Below are positions 32,599 through 35,708 of a stretch of 35,708 nucleotides of DNA, in pieces. Under the pieces are notes generated by a model that was given only the letters and a program-made list of their open reading frames with translations, ran no database searches and was not told the DNA's origin. Every line of letters starts with the position of its first letter. Within the stretch, counting starts at the first letter, position 1. Position numbers and translations under genes: made by a program. Source of the DNA: Rhodospirillales bacterium. GTDB lineage: Bacteria > Pseudomonadota > Alphaproteobacteria > Rhodospirillales > Defluviicoccaceae. The stretch is taken from positions 1-35,708 of the forward strand of contig JADJRE010000022.1 of the NCBI GenBank assembly GCA_016712375.1, in the 5' to 3' direction.

Positions 32599-32820
32599 TT
32601 TAACCTCCCAATCTCACCGCTTTAACGAACAGCATCGTGCCGTCAGCCTGATCTCGGCGTTGCGGATCAGCGCAAATGAGCGACCGTCGCTTAGAACAAA
32701 TCGGGCGGGTGAAGCTGTCTTCGGCATCCTCGCGTCGCCATCACTGCCCCACCGACGTGATCACAACAGCAACATCGTCAACGGGCTGCTAAGGAGGCGC
32801 CAACCATCGGCGCCGCACCT

Positions 32821-33387
32821 CTAGCGCAGCACGGTAAGCGACATCGCCTGCAGCGTGGCCTTGGCGTCCGGATCGTCAGTCAAGCTGGCGATCCGGACGC
32901 GCACCCGCACCGTGTGGGTCCCCGCCAGCTGCGGACTAACCGAGGCCACCACCGATGCCCGCGCCGCGTTGTTGAAGACGTTCCCGCTTTCCTGGAAGCA
33001 GAAAACCACGCCGTTGTTGGATATGTTGTTGGTCGGTGGCGCGGCGGTTTCGCCGGCGGAGCCCGCCGGGTCAACTAGGATGGTGACGACGGCAAAGGCT
33101 TCCGTTCCTTGGACGTAGCACGTTGCGTCGAAAACGATGCTCACGCGTTGGTTGGCGCTCGAGGTGGCGAAGCTCAGTTTCACACCGCCCGAGGCGGTTC
33201 CATTGAAATCAACATAGCTTGTTCCGGTAAAGTTCTGTTCGCCGGAGTTGGCGCTAAACAGAAGAACTTGCGCGGTTGCTCCGGTCGAACAGAAACCACT
33301 GAATACGGCCAGGCCAACTCCGGCAACTGCACGGATCAACCGCCGCCGGGCCAACCGTCCCACGTGCCAAGCGAAACGGAATAACAT
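32821..33387 (-). CDS. Exported hypothetical protein, beta-sandwich-like
   Basis: Protein of 188 aa from MLFRFAWHVGRLARRRLIRA, with a signal sequence ending near GATAQ (about 35-39). The site GAGGGAGACC precedes the ATG at 33387; the longer frame to 33471 adds an unlikely basic segment. The mature part (LLFSANSGEQNFTGTSYVDF, ASGGVKLSFATSSANQRVSI) alternates beta-type residues, with an HTVRVRVRIASL strand near the end and two cysteines (CYV and CFQ) that could pair. It is probably a periplasmic or surface protein. Function unknown. Confidence 0.6.
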   Translation of the reverse strand: MLFRFAWHVGRLARRRLIRAVAGVGLAVFSGFCSTGATAQVLLFSANSGEQNFTGTSYVDFNGTASGGVKLSFATSSANQRVSIVFDATCYVQGTEAFAVVTILVDPAGSAGETAAPPTNNISNNGVVFCFQESGNVFNNAARASVVASVSPQLAGTHTVRVRVRIASLTDDPDAKATLQAMSLTVLR

Positions 33388-33463
33388 GGACGGTCTCCCT
33401 CGGGATATGAACAAGTCTTGGCCAGACTGCCCCGAATACTTAATTCTGCTCTTCATTTGAAGT

Positions 33464-33706
33464 TTGGTCAAGCGGCGTAAGAGTATCGAGCCGATGGCGG
33501 CGCGGCTGCGCCCCGACCGGACGGCGGCCGAGCATCAGTCGCTGCTGCACTTCGTCGGCCAGTCGCCGTGGGACGAGACGGCGCTGCCGCGGGCAACACG
33601 CGAGGCGGCTCTGCCGGCGATGACGGCGGCTGGACCGGTGAAGGCGTGATTGTCGACGACACCGGCTTTCCCAAGAAAGGTCGGCATTCGGTCGGGGTGG
33701 CGCGGC
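33464..33706 (+). pseudogene. IS701-family transposase, N-terminal fragment
   Basis: Reads RRKSIEPMAARLRPDRTAAE, HQSLLHFVGQSPWDETALPR and, after a missing G near 33648, WIVDDTGFPKKGRHSVGVAR. The last block holds the first catalytic Asp region (VDDTGFPKKG) of the IS701/IS4-like transposases. The rest of the element is gone after about 33706. It is a non-functional remnant. Confidence 0.85.
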
Positions 33707-34144
33707 CCCTATCACCTGTCACATGAGTTCGGAGCCGTGGTTAAAGTGCTCCGAGGATTGAAAGCCGAAACGCACGAGAGTATCATTCTCACCCTCGAAT
33801 ACCGGCCATCTGAGATGTGTCGGTTTAGATGGGCGCACGCTCTACTTCTGAAAGTGCGTGGCAGTTTCGATATAGTTGTGCACAGCTAAACTCGCCCTCA
33901 AAAGGGCGTTGACGATAAACTATACATGTCAAGATAGAAGAGCGGGTGGGGCAAATTTGGGCAAGAATTGCCTAGTCGTAGAGGCTCCGCTCAAATTCTG
34001 ATCAAGGTTACCAAATCGCAACAATTTGAGAACTTAGGAGTGAGTGTGAGGGGATTATGCACAGCATTGTCCCCAGCAGCTGTTGACTCTCGCCGAGGAT
34101 GCGGACGATCGAGGTGAGCATCCGGTGAGGGCCGCAGGGTAGGC
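33707..34144. other. Gap without a recognisable gene
   Basis: A 79-codon frame up to 33889 has no motif and no good ribosome site. The part after 33890 is AT-richer. No repeat or hairpin stands out. The IS6 end begins at 34145. Confidence 0.5.
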
Positions 34145-34304
34145 GGCTCTGTTGCAAAGCTGACAGCTCTGCGGCGAGATGTGGTCCGAGCGAGGGGGAG
34201 GGTTGGCCGTGTCGGGCTTCAAGGGGCGCCACTTCGAGGGCGAGATCGTGCTGTGGGCCGTGCGCTGGTACTGCCGCTACGGAGAACGCACTTTCGTGCA
34301 GTGA
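34145..34304 (+). mobile_element. IS6-family relic, left end and transposase N-terminus
   Basis: GGCTCTGTTGCAAA at 34145-34158 is an IS6 terminal repeat, identical to the one at 24923. A GTG at 34209 begins VSGFKGRHFEGEIVLWAVRW and YCRYG, the well-known start of IS6 transposases, then changes to unrelated codons and stops at 34302-34304. Only the first 25 or so codons are transposase. The element is truncated. Confidence 0.9.
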
Positions 34305-34331
34305 CGCCATGATCGCTTGACACCGCGTCCA

Positions 34332-34365
34332 CTCCATATGATATGTTCAAGTCAATCATATGGAG
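34332..34365 (+). promoter_or_regulatory. Inverted-repeat operator before the xre-res pair
   Basis: Two 11-bp arms, CTCCATATGAT (34332-34342) and ATCATATGGAG (34355-34365), are exact reverse complements with a 12-base spacer. The site lies 8 bases before the Xre start codon and overlaps its ribosome site. Xre-RES antitoxins bind such repeats to repress their own operon. Confidence 0.7.
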
Positions 34366-34372
34366 CACGCTT

Positions 34373-34786
34373 ATGGCGAACGTTCTCTCATTCGCTCCGC
34401 CACACGGGGTTCATCCTGTGACGGATCGGGAAAAAATCGCTGTTCTCGTCAAAGCGGTCCTACGTGCGGCTGAGGCGTGGGAGCTCACCAATGAGGAAGC
34501 GGCGGCGCTATTCGATGTCCCATCAGCGACTTGGGGACGCATGAAATCAGGCGTCTTCAAGGGCAGTCTTGACCGTGACAAGGTGATGCGCGCCAGCCTA
34601 ATCATCGGCATCTACAAGGGCCTTCGGCTGCTCTTCAACGGCCCACTGACTTTCGGCTGGCCCAAGCTGCGAAACCAGGGGCCGGGCTTTAACGGCCGGG
34701 CTCCGATTGAGGTGATGATCGAAGGCGGTATCCCGGCAATGATGGAAACCCGGAAGCATATCGATGCCCTGCGAGGCGGTGTGTGA
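34373..34786 (+). CDS. Xre-type antitoxin of the Xre-RES system (MbcA/ParS family)
   Basis: Protein of 137 aa from MANVLSFAPPHGVHPVTDRE, chosen because GGAGCACGCTT lies just upstream; an ATG at 34343 sits inside the operator. It has an Xre-like helix-turn-helix (LTNEEAAALFDVPSATWGRM) and a C-terminal ParS/MbcA part (ASLIIGIYKGLRLLFNGPLT, GRAPIEVMIEGGIPAMMETR). It blocks the RES toxin by masking its active site, and represses the operon. Its stop overlaps the RES GTG start (GTGA), so the two are translationally coupled. Confidence 0.9.
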   Translation: MANVLSFAPPHGVHPVTDREKIAVLVKAVLRAAEAWELTNEEAAALFDVPSATWGRMKSGVFKGSLDRDKVMRASLIIGIYKGLRLLFNGPLTFGWPKLRNQGPGFNGRAPIEVMIEGGIPAMMETRKHIDALRGGV

Positions 34787-35460
34787 TCGACACCGCCTCG
34801 ATCCCGATCGAAGACTTCACGGAGCCGACGACCTGCCGATTGATCTCGACCGCATACATCGCGGAACCGGCGCTGGCCCCTCTGGCCGACGATGAAGGCG
34901 ATCTTGAGTTCCTGCACGAGATCGAAGGTTTGACCTCCGCACGCCAGATGGGGGACGAACTGGTCTCCGAAAATCATGGATACGGGTGGACGTACGTCAA
35001 TGCCGCATTCTGCTACACGCGTGCGACCGGAAACCGCTTCAACGGGCCGGAGCGCGGAGCCTGGTACGCGACCTTCGGAGCCGACGCCATAGAGACCGCT
35101 CAGGCCGAGGTGTCATGGCACCTCACACGAGAGCTGGAAGCCACCGGCGTCTTCGACAACATCACCTCCTATCGTGAACTCCTGGCCGGATTCACGGCAC
35201 GATTCCACGACCTGCGCGGTTTTAATGGCGAGGTGATTTTTGATGCCGATCCCGCCATCGGATACCCCGAGGGTCAGAGGCTTGCAGCAGCTCTGCGCGC
35301 CCAGGGCGGGAATGGGGTTCTCTACCCCTCGGTCCGCCATCGCCCTGTCGGGCAATGCCTCGCCGCCTTCCGCCCGAGCCTCGTTCAAAACATCCGCCAG
35401 GGCGACACCTGGGTTTTCACGTGGGCCGGAATGCCCAATCCAAAGATCATACGAACATAA
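34783..35460 (+). CDS. RES-domain toxin (NAD+-consuming)
   Basis: Protein of 225 aa starting with GTG at 34783. RES landmarks are visible: Arg19 region (CRLISTAYIAEPALAPLA), Arg85/Arg91 and Tyr95 in NRFNGPERGAWYA, Glu109 in TAQAEVSWHL, and Ser183 in VLYPSVRHRPVG. Family members degrade NAD+ or ADP-ribosylate, and stop cell growth. It is expressed with the antitoxin in one operon under the palindromic operator. It is intact, so this is the one complete toxin-antitoxin pair here and may stabilise the plasmid. Confidence 0.9.
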   Translation: MIDTASIPIEDFTEPTTCRLISTAYIAEPALAPLADDEGDLEFLHEIEGLTSARQMGDELVSENHGYGWTYVNAAFCYTRATGNRFNGPERGAWYATFGADAIETAQAEVSWHLTRELEATGVFDNITSYRELLAGFTARFHDLRGFNGEVIFDADPAIGYPEGQRLAAALRAQGGNGVLYPSVRHRPVGQCLAAFRPSLVQNIRQGDTWVFTWAGMPNPKIIRT

Positions 35461-35608
35461 GCTCGGCATGCCTTATATTAGCCCCGGGGAGGAAGCGCAT
35501 GCGTGCTGGATGCTCATTCCTGGCTGAGCAGCTCGGCCGCAAGCCAACGGGCACCCGCACATCTATCAGGTGGACGGTAGCCCCGGCGCTGGATCTCCTG
35601 CCTCACGT

Positions 35609-35708
35609 TGTCAGCAGGAGCAATTCCAGGCCACTGTGGCGAAAGTAAAAGCAAGACATTGTGCCCGCACGAGAGCGGCGCAACGGCAAGGGCCCGATCG
35701 GGCCCCTT
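35609..35708 (-). mobile_element. IS21 relic, right terminal end (continues at window start)
   Basis: TGTCAGCAGGAGCAATTCCA here matches the right end of the intact IS21 (read on the minus strand) and continues through GGCCACTGTGGCGAAAGTAA with small differences to AAGGGCCCGATCGGGCCCCTT, the left part of the terminator hairpin. The next bases of the IS21 copy appear at window position 1. No second IS21 end is within the window for this copy. Confidence 0.9.

Overview
The window is high-GC DNA that looks like a mobile, mosaic replicon from an alphaproteobacterium (an order such as Rhodospirillales is a guess from codon use and protein flavour; no rRNA or core gene is present to fix it). It carries an iteron origin with a RepA (RPA-type) initiator, a ParA/ribbon-helix-helix partition pair, many insertion-sequence fragments, and accessory defence and toxin-antitoxin genes. 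The two ends appear to join: the last bases hold the left half of an IS21 terminator hairpin, and the first bases hold the right half followed by the rest of the same IS21 relic. The window is therefore probably one complete circular plasmid of about 35.7 kb, opened inside an IS21 remnant.

Layout: 1-1037 and 35609-35708 are the IS21 relic. 1038-4984 holds a GH13 branching-enzyme-like gene and three small unknown genes. 5008-6400 holds an IS6 relic that truncates ardC, a GC-rich stem, and a regulatory region. 6401-8582 is a compact unknown cluster: a membrane-anchored helical-repeat protein (frameshifted), a Cys/Trp-rich protein with an HEXXH motif, and a small membrane protein. 8680-10821 is transposon debris (ImmA/IrrE relic, TnpR, a broken Tn3 transposase, a broken IS630). 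10878-12753 has a proline-tailed secreted protein, an HNH protein and a second serine resolvase.

12927-22320 is a type I-C CRISPR-Cas locus on the minus strand: array of 11 repeats, then cas2, cas1, cas4, cas7, cas8c and cas3. It is damaged. cas8c is split by an IS21 element with a 7-bp target duplication, and an older deletion fuses the 3' part of cas3 to the middle of cas8c, removing cas5c. The adaptation genes and the array look intact, so the locus could still acquire spacers but should not form Cascade unless complemented in trans.

22382-26160 contains a HigA-type regulator (frameshifted), a Fic protein, an IS6 deletion derivative, an MmeI-like methyltransferase relic and a second HigA with a HigB stub. 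26165-28537 is the replication/partition core: a DnaA box, an AT-rich stretch, seven iterons, repA, parA and a small RHH gene bracketed by a 14-bp motif. 28635-30720 is a nested insertion: a serine-resolvase 5' duplicate abuts an IS256 relic, which is itself interrupted by a complete IS1111-type (IS110 family) element with a long 3' non-coding region suited to a guide RNA. 30855-33387 has two small ORFs and two secreted proteins. 33464-34304 holds IS701 and IS6 relics, and 34332-35460 is a complete Xre-RES toxin-antitoxin operon with a palindromic operator.

Several genes carry single-base shifts at short G or C runs, so some pseudogene calls may be sequence errors. The frameshifts inside istB are shared by both IS21 copies and are less likely to be errors.
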